This document shows, piece by piece, positions 14,069 to 22,200 of a DNA stretch of 34,681 nt. The position numbers and the translations under genes were made by a program. The notes beneath the pieces were generated by a model. The model made no database searches. It saw nothing but the letters and a program-made list of their open reading frames with translations, and was not told the origin of the DNA. The stretch's first letter is position 1. Every line of letters begins with the position of its first letter. The stretch comes from an uncultured Bacteroidia bacterium (GTDB lineage: Bacteria > Bacteroidota > Bacteroidia > Bacteroidales > F082), in assembly GCA_902771635.1 (NCBI GenBank), contig CACXXW010000016.1, forward strand, positions 1-34,681, given 5' to 3'.

Positions 14069-15082
14069 TCAATAGGTTAAATTGATAGTATTGCTTGCTT
14101 TGATGAGTCGCATTTTTTCCTTGTCGGATAGGTTGAAGTCGTTGTCGCGCAGAATGAGTATCTCCATGTCGGGTTTTTCCACGAGTTCCCATGGGAAACG
14201 CTCTAGCAGGTTGTGTTCGGCGTCGAATTCGTAAAGCGACTTCATTTTCGACAAGTCGGGCAAATCCAACAAATGGTTGAAACCCACTCCAAAACGCTCT
14301 ATCGAGTCCATTTCAGTAATCCATTCGGGCAGGAAATGCAATTCGTTGTGGTGGATATAGAAATACTTTAGCCGTTTTAGGTTGCGCAAGGTGTCTGGGA
14401 TTTCCTCGATTTGGTTGAACGACAAGAAAAGTTGTTGCAGGTTATCCATGTCGCCAATGAAATCTGGGATTTCCGTGATTTTGTTCTTGTAGAAATCCAG
14501 GTGTTTCAAGTTCTTGAAACCGGCCAATTCATCCGGGATGGTCTCAAATGCGTTGTCATAGAAAATCAAGTATCTGGCTTGTTTCAATTCTGCAAACGAC
14601 TTGGGTAAGGTGCTGAGTTGGTTCTTGGACAAGTTAAGGCTTTCGCAACGCAGCACACCAACATTGTCTGGGAGTTTCTTGATGCCATTGCCTGCCAACA
14701 GAACATCTTCTACCTTCGACAGTCGGCGGATATCCCGTTTTTTCAAATTCAGTTTGTTGAAGTTCAAGTTGATTTCCTCAAGGCTATCCAGCGAGCTGAG
14801 CCATCTGGGGATGTGTCGGATTTGGTTCCCTTCCAAGTTCAGCCTTTGCAGATGCTTGCAATGCTTGATGCTCGAAGGAATCCGGTCAAGACCACAGTTG
14901 GTCAGCGAGAGTACCTCGATTTTATTGTCTTTGGGAATGTCAAGATATTGTATTTCGGCCTTGATTGCTTCAAATACGACCGCCGAATCAGGAACATAAG
15001 TCACATACTTGGCTCGTTGAGTCGCGCATGAGGTGAATAATCCCATCATCATTAATAATACTATGTGTCGTTTGATAGCCAT
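14069..15082 (-). CDS. Leucine-rich-repeat lipoprotein
   Basis: 337 residues. The signal peptide ends in lipobox FTSC with Cys19. From about residue 55 to 320 there are about ten LRRs of 22-24 residues with the pattern L..L.L..N.I..IP..L..L, for example LQRLNLEGNQIRHIP and LKHLDFYKNKITEIP, with rare FY-type variants. The protein should be anchored in the envelope and bind a protein or glycan ligand; no enzyme domain is seen. Its promoter is a 38-bp exact copy of the blaI promoter including the candidate operator, so expression is probably induced together with the BlaI-M56 system. A role in response to envelope damage is an inference from that promoter only. Confidence 0.88.
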   Translation of the reverse strand: MAIKRHIVLLMMMGLFTSCATQRAKYVTYVPDSAVVFEAIKAEIQYLDIPKDNKIEVLSLTNCGLDRIPSSIKHCKHLQRLNLEGNQIRHIPRWLSSLDSLEEINLNFNKLNLKKRDIRRLSKVEDVLLAGNGIKKLPDNVGVLRCESLNLSKNQLSTLPKSFAELKQARYLIFYDNAFETIPDELAGFKNLKHLDFYKNKITEIPDFIGDMDNLQQLFLSFNQIEEIPDTLRNLKRLKYFYIHHNELHFLPEWITEMDSIERFGVGFNHLLDLPDLSKMKSLYEFDAEHNLLERFPWELVEKPDMEILILRDNDFNLSDKEKMRLIKASNTINLTY

Positions 15083-15096
15083 TTTGTTTTGTCTTG

Positions 15097-15145
15097 ACGC
15101 TGCAAATATATAGATTATTTTGAATATACAACTAAAAAATTAGTT
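15097..15145 (-). promoter_or_regulatory. LRR lipoprotein promoter and candidate BlaI operator (copy 2)
   Basis: Bases 15097-15134 repeat 13805-13842 exactly. The -7 box TATATTTG is at 15103-15110 on the minus strand, 20 bases before the ATG at 15082. The palindrome AACTA-N6-TAGTT is at 15130-15145 with a different centre (AAAAAT). Confidence 0.75.
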
Positions 15146-15288
15146 TATTTATTGCATTTGTCGGTAAATATTTTTTATATCATTGATTTTCAATATATTT
15201 TCAAATGATTTTATTTAGATTTCTTGCGAAGCAATCCCATAATACCACATTTTTTGAAAAAAATGCGTTCCATTTCACGAAATATTCC

Positions 15289-15296
15289 TATTTTTG
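15289..15296 (+). promoter_or_regulatory. -7 promoter box for tRNA-Thr
   Basis: TATTTTTG matches TAnnTTTG and lies 45 bases before the tRNA. The stretch 15146-15288 upstream is AT-rich and I see no gene in it. Confidence 0.5.
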
Positions 15297-15316
15297 CAGC
15301 CGCTTTAATCCCCCTG

Positions 15317-15332
15317 CCCCCTTAGAAGGGGG
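15317..15332. repeat. Short GC hairpin CCCCCTTAGAAGGGGG
   Basis: A perfect six-base stem closed by a four-base loop in the leader of the tRNA transcript. CCCCCTT...AAGGGGG is a common dispersed repeat core in Bacteroidota; it may help 5' processing of the precursor but nothing shows this. Confidence 0.4.
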
Positions 15333-15341
15333 AAATGAGAG

Positions 15342-15414
<73 letters not shown>

Positions 15415-15428
15415 CAGGATACAAAAAT

Positions 15429-15456
15429 AGAGTTCCGCACACGGAACTCTTTTTTT
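15429..15456 (+). terminator. Rho-independent terminator after tRNA-Thr
   Basis: AGAGTTCCG (15429-15437), loop CACA, CGGAACTCT (15442-15450), followed by T6 at 15451-15456. The nine-base stem is perfect. It lies immediately in front of the -7 box of the next gene. Confidence 0.92.
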
Positions 15457-15459
15457 GTG

Positions 15460-15467
15460 TATCTTTG
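15460..15467 (+). promoter_or_regulatory. -7 promoter box of the DUF4175-like gene
   Basis: TATCTTTG matches TAnnTTTG, 20 bases before the ATG at 15488. Its -33 region would fall inside the tRNA terminator. It likely also drives ybeY. Confidence 0.6.
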
Positions 15468-15487
15468 CGGCTCATTCTATATTGGGT

Positions 15488-18400
15488 ATGTCTGCACCAA
15501 ACAAATTGATAGAGAAAATCGAAGGCTTCACGCGGAAGTACTACCTTAACCGTCTGATACAAGGCGTGTTGGTGGGTGCCGTGCTTTGGATTGTCTTTTA
15601 TCTGCTCATCAATGGGTTGGAGTATTTCTCTTGGTTCCCGCCCAAAGGTCGCTTCGTGCTCTTCCTTTTTTTGCTGGCTGGTAGCGGTTTTGTTTTGGTG
15701 TATCATTTTTTCATTCCGCTTGTTAACTTAATCCGATTCCGAAAGAAGATGTCGGTGGAACAAGCCTCGGTGCTGATTGGTAAGTTTTTCCCTGAAATCA
15801 AGGATAAGCTGTTGAACACCATACAGCTGAGCAACCAGATGGAGGCATCTAAAAGTAAGGTCGGCCCTTCGACAGGCTCAGGGACCTTAACTTCGACAGG
15901 CTCAGGGACCTCTGATGACAATGCCCTATTGGCAGCCACTATTGAGCAGCGTAGTGCCCGCCTCTCCCCTATCCGGTTCTCCGATGCCGTCGATCTGCGC
16001 GGCAACCTAAAGTATCTTGGTATCTTTTTCGGTTCGCTCCTTATATTAATTGCCTTGATGGTGTTTCTGCCTTCGTTTGCTGTGCACCCCACGCAGCGCA
16101 TCGTCAACTACGAGCAGCATTTCGAGAAGCCCCTCCCCTATCAGGTGGAAATCGAACAGGACGAGATTGAGACCACCCAAGGCAAGGAAGTGAAGTTCAA
16201 CATCCGCGTTACCGGCGACCGTATCCCCGATGCCTTCTATGTGAAAAGCGAACTGGGTCAACAACTGATGACCAAAGGCTCGGCCAACGATTTCAGTTAC
16301 ACTTTCAAGAACCTCTTCAACGATTTGACCTTTAATGTCATCGGAGGCGAATACACTAGCCGTCCATTGCATATCACGGTGCATCCCAACCCTACCCTAC
16401 TCTCCTATCGCTGCGAGTTAAACTATCCCTCTTATATACACCGCACCAACGAGACCTTGGATGCCAAGACGCGACTCATCGTCCCGCAAGGCACAAAACT
16501 CACCTTTAGCTTTACCACCCGAGACACTGAGCATATTTCCGTCACCCGCGATTCACTGACCACCGACTTGACCGCAACCGATGACATTTTTGAATACCAA
16601 TTCGTAGCGGCACAGTCCACCAAGTTTGAAGTGCAGGTGCAAAACGCTTGGAACAATAGTATAGAGCCCCTCCCCTTCTCTATCGATGTGTTGCCTGATG
16701 CCTATCCCGACATTCGTGTGGAGTCGTTCGACGAGCAACTCTCCACCGATGTGTATTACTCGGGTCTTGTCACCGACGACTATGGTTTTAGCAAACTCAC
16801 CTTCAACTGCATTGTCAAGGAACCTGTCGAAAAGAAAATCGTCAAGCCGGTCGCGTTGGATCTCAAGCAGACCCGCACCTCGTTCTTCTACAGCTTCAAC
16901 ATGGATAGCCTGGGCATTATGCCGGGACAAAATATGGAAGTCTATTTCGAGGTGTGGGACAACGACGGTTTCCACGGGCCCAAGTCGAAACGCTCGGAAA
17001 CTTTCACCTATTATAAACCTTCCGAAAGTGCCTTAGACAGCATTGCTGACCAGCAGTCTGAAGACATCATGGAACGCCTGCAGGAGAAGTCACAAGAGGC
17101 TGACAAGTTGCAAGATGAAATCGAAAAGATGCTGCAAGAACTTATCCAGAAGAAGGATTTGGACTGGTCAGACAAGGAAAAGATGAAAGACCTGCTCGAA
17201 AAGCAACAAAAGATTCAAGACGAATGGAACAAATTGCAAGAAGAGCAGAAAAACCTCGAGGACTTCATGAAAGAGCACGACTTGGGCAACGAAGACCTCA
17301 TCAAGAAGCAAGAGCAAATCAACAAACTTTTCGATGAAGTGATTCCTGAAGAGTTGAAAAAGATGATGGAGCAGATCGACAAGTTGCTTGAGGAAATGCC
17401 GCGCGAGCAGATGCAACAAATGATTCAAGACATCAAGAAAAACAATCAGTCGATGCAGGAACTGCTCGACCGTAATTTGGCGCTTCTTGAACAGCTGAAG
17501 ATGGAGAAGGACCTCAACGATTTGGCCAATAAATTGGACAAACTGGGAGAGGAGTTGAAAAACCAAGAGGCTGAAAATCAGAATAAAGCAGGGGAGGAGA
17601 GCGACCAAAAATCGGCCGAGGAAGCCAAAGAGGAATTCGACAAGATGATGGAAGAGCTTGATAAACTGTTGGAGAAGAACCAAGATTTGCAACAGCCTTT
17701 CGACATGCAGAAAGACGAGGAGATGCAAGAAAGCATCGACCAAGACCTGCAAGATGCCATGCAAAACGAGCAGAACAGTCAACAACAACAATCACAGCAG
17801 AAGAAGCAGAATGCCGGTCAAAAGATGCAGCAGATGGCCAACCAGATGATGATGCAAATGCAGATGCAAGGTATGCAACAAATGGCAGAGGATGCCCATT
17901 TGCTGCGCATTTTGCTCGAAAATGTGGTCCATGCCTCGCACGAGCAGGAAGACTTGATGACCGAAATCGGTAAAATGCGTTCCGACGACCCGTCTTTGGT
18001 TGAAAAGATTATCCATCAAAAGGAAGTGGCCGACAATTTCATTATGGTCCGTGACTCGTTGCGCAGTATGGCTTTGCGCCAGCCATCGATTCAAAATTTT
18101 GTCTTTGATGAGCTGCATACCATTGAGAATCAGACCGAAAACGCGATGAAATACCTCAATGACTTAAAACTTTCGCAAGCCGTGCGCCATCAGCAGACTG
18201 CCATGATGTCGATGAACAATTTGGCGTTGATGCTGGCTGAGTCATTGGAGAATATGGAGAACAGTATGAATGCCATGGGTATGCCGATGTCGTGTCCCAT
18301 GCCCAAGCCGGGTCAAGGACAGAGCATGCAAAAGATGCAGCAGTTGCAGCAACAGTTGAGCGAACAATTACAGAAAATGCAGCAACAAATGGAATCAGGG

Positions 18401-18847
18401 CAGCAGACACCTAACTCAATGAGTGAGGAATTTGCCCGTATGGCTGCCGAGCAGGAAATGTTGCGTCAAGGTATGCAGCAGATGCTTAATGATATGAAAG
18501 AAAACGGGCAAATTGGCGATGATGGCTTGAATGAGATTATCAAGGATATGGAGAAGTTGGAGGAGGAGTTGGTGAACAAAAAGATCAACCATCAAATGAT
18601 TGAGCGCAGCCAACGCATTGAGTCCAGAATGTTGGAGTCGCAAAAAGCGCAGGAGAAGCGCGAGCAAGAAGAGAAACGCAAGTCGAACGAGTACAAAGGT
18701 TCGCATTTCGACCGCAGGATTGACGATTATCTTTATGAACAGTCGCTCAAGAAAAATCAGGAGTTCCTACGCAGCAATCCGATCGAATATGCTCCTTACT
18801 ACAAAGATAAGATCAACGAGTATTACTTGAAGAAAAACACGCATTAA
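15488..18847 (+). CDS. Giant membrane-anchored coiled-coil protein, DUF4175-like
   Basis: 1119 residues from the ATG at 15488; a longer frame from TTG 15455 overlaps the terminator and promoter and is rejected. Two membrane helices (about 21-40, 53-72) and a third (about 172-194) are followed by a beta-rich extracytoplasmic part (to about 500, with Ig-like strands such as VRESFDEQLSTDVYYSGLVTD-type segments) and then a very long Lys/Glu/Gln/Met-rich coiled coil (about 510-1060) with Q- and M-rich stretches around 750-800 and 930-970. This fits the Bacteroidota DUF4175 family, whose function is unknown. It sits directly before ybeY (one base gap). Residues about 126-142 (PSTGSGTLTSTGSGT) come from two copies of a dispersed DNA repeat inserted in frame. 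Confidence 0.85.
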   Translation: MSAPNKLIEKIEGFTRKYYLNRLIQGVLVGAVLWIVFYLLINGLEYFSWFPPKGRFVLFLFLLAGSGFVLVYHFFIPLVNLIRFRKKMSVEQASVLIGKFFPEIKDKLLNTIQLSNQMEASKSKVGPSTGSGTLTSTGSGTSDDNALLAATIEQRSARLSPIRFSDAVDLRGNLKYLGIFFGSLLILIALMVFLPSFAVHPTQRIVNYEQHFEKPLPYQVEIEQDEIETTQGKEVKFNIRVTGDRIPDAFYVKSELGQQLMTKGSANDFSYTFKNLFNDLTFNVIGGEYTSRPLHITVHPNPTLLSYRCELNYPSYIHRTNETLDAKTRLIVPQGTKLTFSFTTRDTEHISVTRDSLTTDLTATDDIFEYQFVAAQSTKFEVQVQNAWNNSIEPLPFSIDVLPDAYPDIRVESFDEQLSTDVYYSGLVTDDYGFSKLTFNCIVKEPVEKKIVKPVALDLKQTRTSFFYSFNMDSLGIMPGQNMEVYFEVWDNDGFHGPKSKRSETFTYYKPSESALDSIADQQSEDIMERLQEKSQEADKLQDEIEKMLQELIQKKDLDWSDKEKMKDLLEKQQKIQDEWNKLQEEQKNLEDFMKEHDLGNEDLIKKQEQINKLFDEVIPEELKKMMEQIDKLLEEMPREQMQQMIQDIKKNNQSMQELLDRNLALLEQLKMEKDLNDLANKLDKLGEELKNQEAENQNKAGEESDQKSAEEAKEEFDKMMEELDKLLEKNQDLQQPFDMQKDEEMQESIDQDLQDAMQNEQNSQQQQSQQKKQNAGQKMQQMANQMMMQMQMQGMQQMAEDAHLLRILLENVVHASHEQEDLMTEIGKMRSDDPSLVEKIIHQKEVADNFIMVRDSLRSMALRQPSIQNFVFDELHTIENQTENAMKYLNDLKLSQAVRHQQTAMMSMNNLALMLAESLENMENSMNAMGMPMSCPMPKPGQGQSMQKMQQLQQQLSEQLQKMQQQMESGQQTPNSMSEEFARMAAEQEMLRQGMQQMLNDMKENGQIGDDGLNEIIKDMEKLEEELVNKKINHQMIERSQRIESRMLESQKAQEKREQEEKRKSNEYKGSHFDRRIDDYLYEQSLKKNQEFLRSNPIEYAPYYKDKINEYYLKKNTH
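15867..15910 (+). repeat. Two in-frame copies of a dispersed 20-bp repeat inside a gene
   Basis: CTTCGACAGGCTCAGGGACC occurs exactly at 15867-15886 and 15891-15910, period 24 bases, so eight codons per unit. Translated they give STGSGT twice. Related copies are at 19269-19333 (as an inverted pair) and 31168-31190. Confidence 0.85.
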
Positions 18848-18848
18848 G

Positions 18849-19292
18849 ATGATAAGATTCAGTACTTTGGATGTTGAAATGCCGCCCATTGAGCCACAGT
18901 GCGTCAAAGCTTGGATTGGTGAGGTTGTCGAAAAGCATGGTAAGACCGTAGGGGAGTTGTACTACTATTTTTGCAGCGATGAGAAACTGCTTGAAATCAA
19001 TAAAGAGCGTCTTGGCCATGATTTCTACACCGACATTGTGACCTTCCCGTTGACGGAATGCGAGACGGTACTTTCGAGCGAATTCTGCATCAGTATCGAC
19101 CGCATAAAAGAGAATGCCGAGACCTTTGGCCGAAGTTATGAGAGCGAGTTGCATCGGGTCATTATCCATGGTGTATTGCATCTTATCGGATTTGATGACT
19201 TGACGGATGAAGAGGAGAAAGAGATGAGAGAAAAAGAGGAAGAAGCGTTAAAACTGTTAGAGTCGGCGTTTCGACAAGCTCAACGACCTTAG
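18849..19292 (+). CDS. ybeY: Endoribonuclease YbeY (rRNA maturation)
   Basis: 147 residues. The family core is H107-G-V-L-H111-L-I-G-F-D-D with TDIVTFPL (61-68) before it. YbeY is a metal-dependent RNase for 16S rRNA 3'-end maturation and ribosome quality control in the cytoplasm. The third metal-ligand His of the usual HGxLHLxGYDH is Asp117 here; replacement at this place is, as I recall, common in Bacteroidota. The gene starts one base after the DUF4175-like stop and precedes mnmG, a conserved order. The last residues FRQAQRP and the stop codon come from the first arm of a repeat hairpin, so the natural end may have been overwritten. Confidence 0.92.
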   Translation: MIRFSTLDVEMPPIEPQCVKAWIGEVVEKHGKTVGELYYYFCSDEKLLEINKERLGHDFYTDIVTFPLTECETVLSSEFCISIDRIKENAETFGRSYESELHRVIIHGVLHLIGFDDLTDEEEKEMREKEEEALKLLESAFRQAQRP

Positions 19293-19333
19293 CTCTTTCG
19301 AGAGTTAAGGGTCCCTGAGCCTGTCGAAGGGCC
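19269..19333. repeat. Inverted pair of the CTTCGACAGGCTCAGGGACC repeat
   Basis: The left arm 19269-19292 (TTTCGACAAGCTCAACGACC then TTAG) pairs with the right arm 19305-19333, whose reverse complement contains CCCTTCGACAGGCTCAGGGACC. The loop is about 12 bases. The left arm contains the last YbeY codons and its stop, and the structure could act as a terminator or an RNA-stabilising hairpin at the end of the transcript. Confidence 0.8.
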
Positions 19334-19387
19334 CGTAATAAATGAATTAGTTGTTTATAATATTGATAATCAAAAAGATAAATCAAT

Positions 19388-19403
19388 TGTTTCCCGTGAA
19401 ACA
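19388..19403. promoter_or_regulatory. parS ParB-binding site upstream of mnmG (15 of 16)
   Basis: TGTTTCCCGTGAAACA differs from the bacterial consensus TGTTTCACGTGAAACA at one position. It lies 10 bases before the mnmG start codon. ParB spreads from such sites and organises the origin region; in many bacteria mnmG/gidA lies close to parAB and oriC. Confidence 0.75.
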
Positions 19404-19413
19404 CTGACGCAAG

Positions 19414-21285
19414 ATGTATTTTGAACCGTATGATATCATTGTTGTAGGCGCGGGTCACGCGGGCTGTGAAGCAGCTGCGGCAGCGGCCAACATGGGCAGC
19501 AAAGTTTTGCTTGTCACTATGGACTTGCGCCTGTTTGCTTCCATGTCGTGCAACCCCGCCATGGGTGGCATTGCCAAGGGACAAATCGTGCGCGAAATCG
19601 ATGCCATGGGTGGTTATTCTGGCATTGTCAGCGACCGTACTATGATCCAATTTAGGATGCTTAACAAGTCGAAAGGCCCTGCCATGTGGAGTCCAAGGTG
19701 CCAAAGCGACAAGATGATGTTTTCGGCTGAATGGCGCGGTATGTTGGAAAAGACGCCCAATGTCGACTTTTGGCAAGACACGGTGATAGGGATTCTTGTT
19801 GATGGTGACCAAGTGAAGGGTGTTAAGACAATGATGGGTGGTGAGATTGAAAGTAAGGCGGTTGTTCTCACTAATGGAACATTTTTGAATGGTTTGATTC
19901 ATATTGGTGAACAACATTTCTCGGGGGGCAGAATGGGTGAGGTGGCCAGTCATGGCATCAGTGAACAGCTCAAAGAACTCGGTTTCGAGGTCAAACGCTT
20001 GAAGACAGGAACGCCTGTCAGAATTGATGGCCGAACGATAGATTTCAGCAAACTTATCGAACAAAAAGGCGATGATGAAGTGGTGGGTTTCTCCTATACT
20101 GAACCTTTCAGGATTGGTAAACAAAGAAGTTGCTGGATTGCACATACCTCTTTAAAAGTTCATGAAACGCTTCGGAAGGGGTTCAAATATTCGCCCATGT
20201 TCAATGGCAGAATCCAGGGCGTGGGACCAAGATATTGCCCCAGCATTGAGGACAAAATCGAACGTTTTGCCGGTAAAGATAGTCACCAGCTCTTTGTGGA
20301 ACCCGAAGGTTGGACCACCGAAGAATACTATCTCAATGGCTTCAGTTCCTCCTTGCCGGATTATATCCAATACGAGGCCTTGCGACAAATTGAAGGTTTC
20401 GAGAATGCCAAAATCTATCGGCCAGGTTATGCCATCGAATACGATTATTTTCCACCTGAACAGTTGCATCATTCTTTAGAAACCAGGCTTGTCCACGGAC
20501 TCTATTTTGCAGGACAAATCAACGGAACCACAGGTTATGAAGAAGCCGCTTGCCAAGGTATGATGGCAGGGATCAATGCGAGTTTGGTGTTACAAGACAA
20601 ACAACCTTTGGTGTTGTCAAGAACTGAGGCTTATATCGGCGTGCTCATCGATGACCTTATCACCAAGGGTGTCGATGAACCTTATCGAATGTTCACGAGC
20701 CGGGCAGAATATCGTATTTTATTGCGTCAAGATAACGCCGATGCTCGTTTGACTGAATTGTCGTATCAACTCGGATTGGCCAAGGAAGATCGATATCAAA
20801 AATACCTGATGAAACGACAAAAGGTGGAAGAGATTAAGTCGTTTTTGAATGAAACATATGCCTATTCGGATGAAATCAACGGTCTGTTGGAGCAGAATGG
20901 GAGTTCAAGGATCGAACAAAAAACCAAGTTGTCGTATTTGCTTTTGCGTCCTCAAATTGGTCTTTCTGATATGATTGGTGTTTTATCCTCGCTTGAGCGG
21001 TATAGAGAAAGTGACAGATTTACTAAGGAGTGTTTAGAAGAGGCGGAAATACAAATCAAGTATGACAGTTATATCCAAAAGGAGAACGAATTGGCCGAAA
21101 AACTCAATCGTTTGGAGTACATCAAACTTCCAAAAGATTTCGATTACCATACCATACAATCACTATCATACGAATGCCGTGAAAAATTGAATCGCTACAA
21201 ACCGGAAACCTTGGGGCAAGCTTCAAGAATCAGCGGGATTTCGCCAGCCGACATCAATGTGTTGGCAATATTTCTAGGGAGATAA
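19414..21285 (+). CDS. mnmG: tRNA uridine-5-carboxymethylaminomethyl modification enzyme MnmG (GidA)
   Basis: 623 residues, the normal family length. FAD-binding VGAGHAGCEAA at the N-terminus (about 9-19), SCNPAMGGIAKG (with the conserved Cys), GTFLNG, and near the middle the signatures SLPDYIQYEALRQIEGFENA and the NGTTGYEEAACQGMMAGINA motif. The C-terminal helical part ends with SRISGISPADINVLAIFL. With MnmE it makes the cmnm5 modification at wobble U34 of several tRNAs, using FAD and methylenetetrahydrofolate. The start is ATG 19414. Near-perfect parS sites lie on both sides of the gene. Confidence 0.97.
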   Translation: MYFEPYDIIVVGAGHAGCEAAAAAANMGSKVLLVTMDLRLFASMSCNPAMGGIAKGQIVREIDAMGGYSGIVSDRTMIQFRMLNKSKGPAMWSPRCQSDKMMFSAEWRGMLEKTPNVDFWQDTVIGILVDGDQVKGVKTMMGGEIESKAVVLTNGTFLNGLIHIGEQHFSGGRMGEVASHGISEQLKELGFEVKRLKTGTPVRIDGRTIDFSKLIEQKGDDEVVGFSYTEPFRIGKQRSCWIAHTSLKVHETLRKGFKYSPMFNGRIQGVGPRYCPSIEDKIERFAGKDSHQLFVEPEGWTTEEYYLNGFSSSLPDYIQYEALRQIEGFENAKIYRPGYAIEYDYFPPEQLHHSLETRLVHGLYFAGQINGTTGYEEAACQGMMAGINASLVLQDKQPLVLSRTEAYIGVLIDDLITKGVDEPYRMFTSRAEYRILLRQDNADARLTELSYQLGLAKEDRYQKYLMKRQKVEEIKSFLNETYAYSDEINGLLEQNGSSRIEQKTKLSYLLLRPQIGLSDMIGVLSSLERYRESDRFTKECLEEAEIQIKYDSYIQKENELAEKLNRLEYIKLPKDFDYHTIQSLSYECREKLNRYKPETLGQASRISGISPADINVLAIFLGR

Positions 21286-21291
21286 CGAGAT

Positions 21292-21307
21292 TGTTTCACA
21301 TGAAACA
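21292..21307. promoter_or_regulatory. parS ParB-binding site downstream of mnmG (15 of 16)
   Basis: TGTTTCACATGAAACA differs from TGTTTCACGTGAAACA at one position. It starts seven bases after the mnmG stop and ends nine bases before the next start codon. Confidence 0.75.
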
Positions 21308-21315
21308 TTGAAGAA

Positions 21316-22200
21316 ATGAACAATAAATGTCCGTGGTGCGGCTCTGATAAAGCACAGATCAATCTTTGGTTGAGAGATGAATTTCTCACCAAAGAAGACT
21401 TTCATATTTGTGAATGCCTAAATTGCGGCTTGCTCTATACCATGCCTCGCCCAAGTAAAGGCCAAATAGGAGCCTATTATAAATCCGAAGAGTATTACAG
21501 CCATCAGGAGAATACGAAAGGCTTTATTCCAAAGGTTTATGAAAGGGTGAAAAAGGTAAATCTAAAGCATAAGTACAAACTTGCCACAAATGGCTTGAAT
21601 GTCGGAAAACTGTTGGATATTGGCTGCGGGGTCGGTGACTTTTTGCACACTGCCGAAATGCATGGTTGGGAATGTACTGGTGTGGAGCCATCGGAGGATG
21701 CGAAGGCCATAGCGAAAAAAAGAATGCGGGGCGAGATCTTTTCGAGCGAAGAGTTGGAGAATATGCCTGACGGGTGTTTTGATTTGATTACGATGTGGCA
21801 TGTGCTCGAACATGTAGATGACTTGAAATGGCAGGTTGAGCAGTTGCGTCGTCTCATTAAGCCTAATGGTCGTGTTGTTATTGCTTTGCCAAATTACAAA
21901 TCGTACGATGGTCAATATTACAAAGAACTATGGGCTGCCTACGACGTGCCACGACATTTGAATCATTTTAACAAGACCACACTGACTAAAATATTCAAAA
22001 CCAGTGGTTTGGAACTAATTAAGATGGATAAACTGAGATGGGATGCCTATTACATCTCCTATATGAGTGAACAATACAAACTGCATTCCTTGCCTTTGAT
22101 TAGAGGAGTGTATCGGGGATGGATTTCAAATTGCAAAGCGAGGCGTTCAGGAGAGTGGTCGAGTTTGGTCTACGTTTTTGAGAAGAAAATGAGAAATTGA
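21316..22200 (+). CDS. Class I SAM-dependent methyltransferase with N-terminal zinc ribbon
   Basis: 294 residues. A putative zinc ribbon is formed by C5-x2-C8 and C34-x2-C37, followed by LLYTMPRPS. The Rossmann core has motif I LLDIGCGVGDFL (99-110), an acidic loop TGVEPS and the motif DLITMWHVLEHVDD typical of Methyltransf_23-type enzymes. The C-terminal part (residues about 200-290) has the YDVPRHLNHFNKTTL signature often seen in enzymes that act on small molecules, quinones or sugars at cell-surface loci. The substrate is not shown. It follows mnmG by 30 bases that contain a parS site. Confidence 0.88.
   Translation: MNNKCPWCGSDKAQINLWLRDEFLTKEDFHICECLNCGLLYTMPRPSKGQIGAYYKSEEYYSHQENTKGFIPKVYERVKKVNLKHKYKLATNGLNVGKLLDIGCGVGDFLHTAEMHGWECTGVEPSEDAKAIAKKRMRGEIFSSEELENMPDGCFDLITMWHVLEHVDDLKWQVEQLRRLIKPNGRVVIALPNYKSYDGQYYKELWAAYDVPRHLNHFNKTTLTKIFKTSGLELIKMDKLRWDAYYISYMSEQYKLHSLPLIRGVYRGWISNCKARRSGEWSSLVYVFEKKMRN

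Noticed and set aside
11436-15145. A beta-lactamase operon because of BlaI and the M56 protein
   Set aside because: No beta-lactamase or penicillin-binding protein gene is in the window; the only other gene with the same promoter is the LRR lipoprotein.
15455-15487. TTG start for the DUF4175-like protein, 11 residues earlier
   Set aside because: It overlaps the tRNA terminator T-run and the -7 box; the ATG at 15488 fits the promoter.
17168-17791. Long antisense frame, very rich in Leu, Phe and His, opposite the coiled-coil region
   Set aside because: Its composition is the mirror of Lys/Glu/Gln codons on the other strand; it is a shadow frame.
19183-20145. 320-residue antisense frame across ybeY end and mnmG
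   Set aside because: It runs opposite the conserved FAD-binding part of mnmG and through a repeat hairpin; no family signature.
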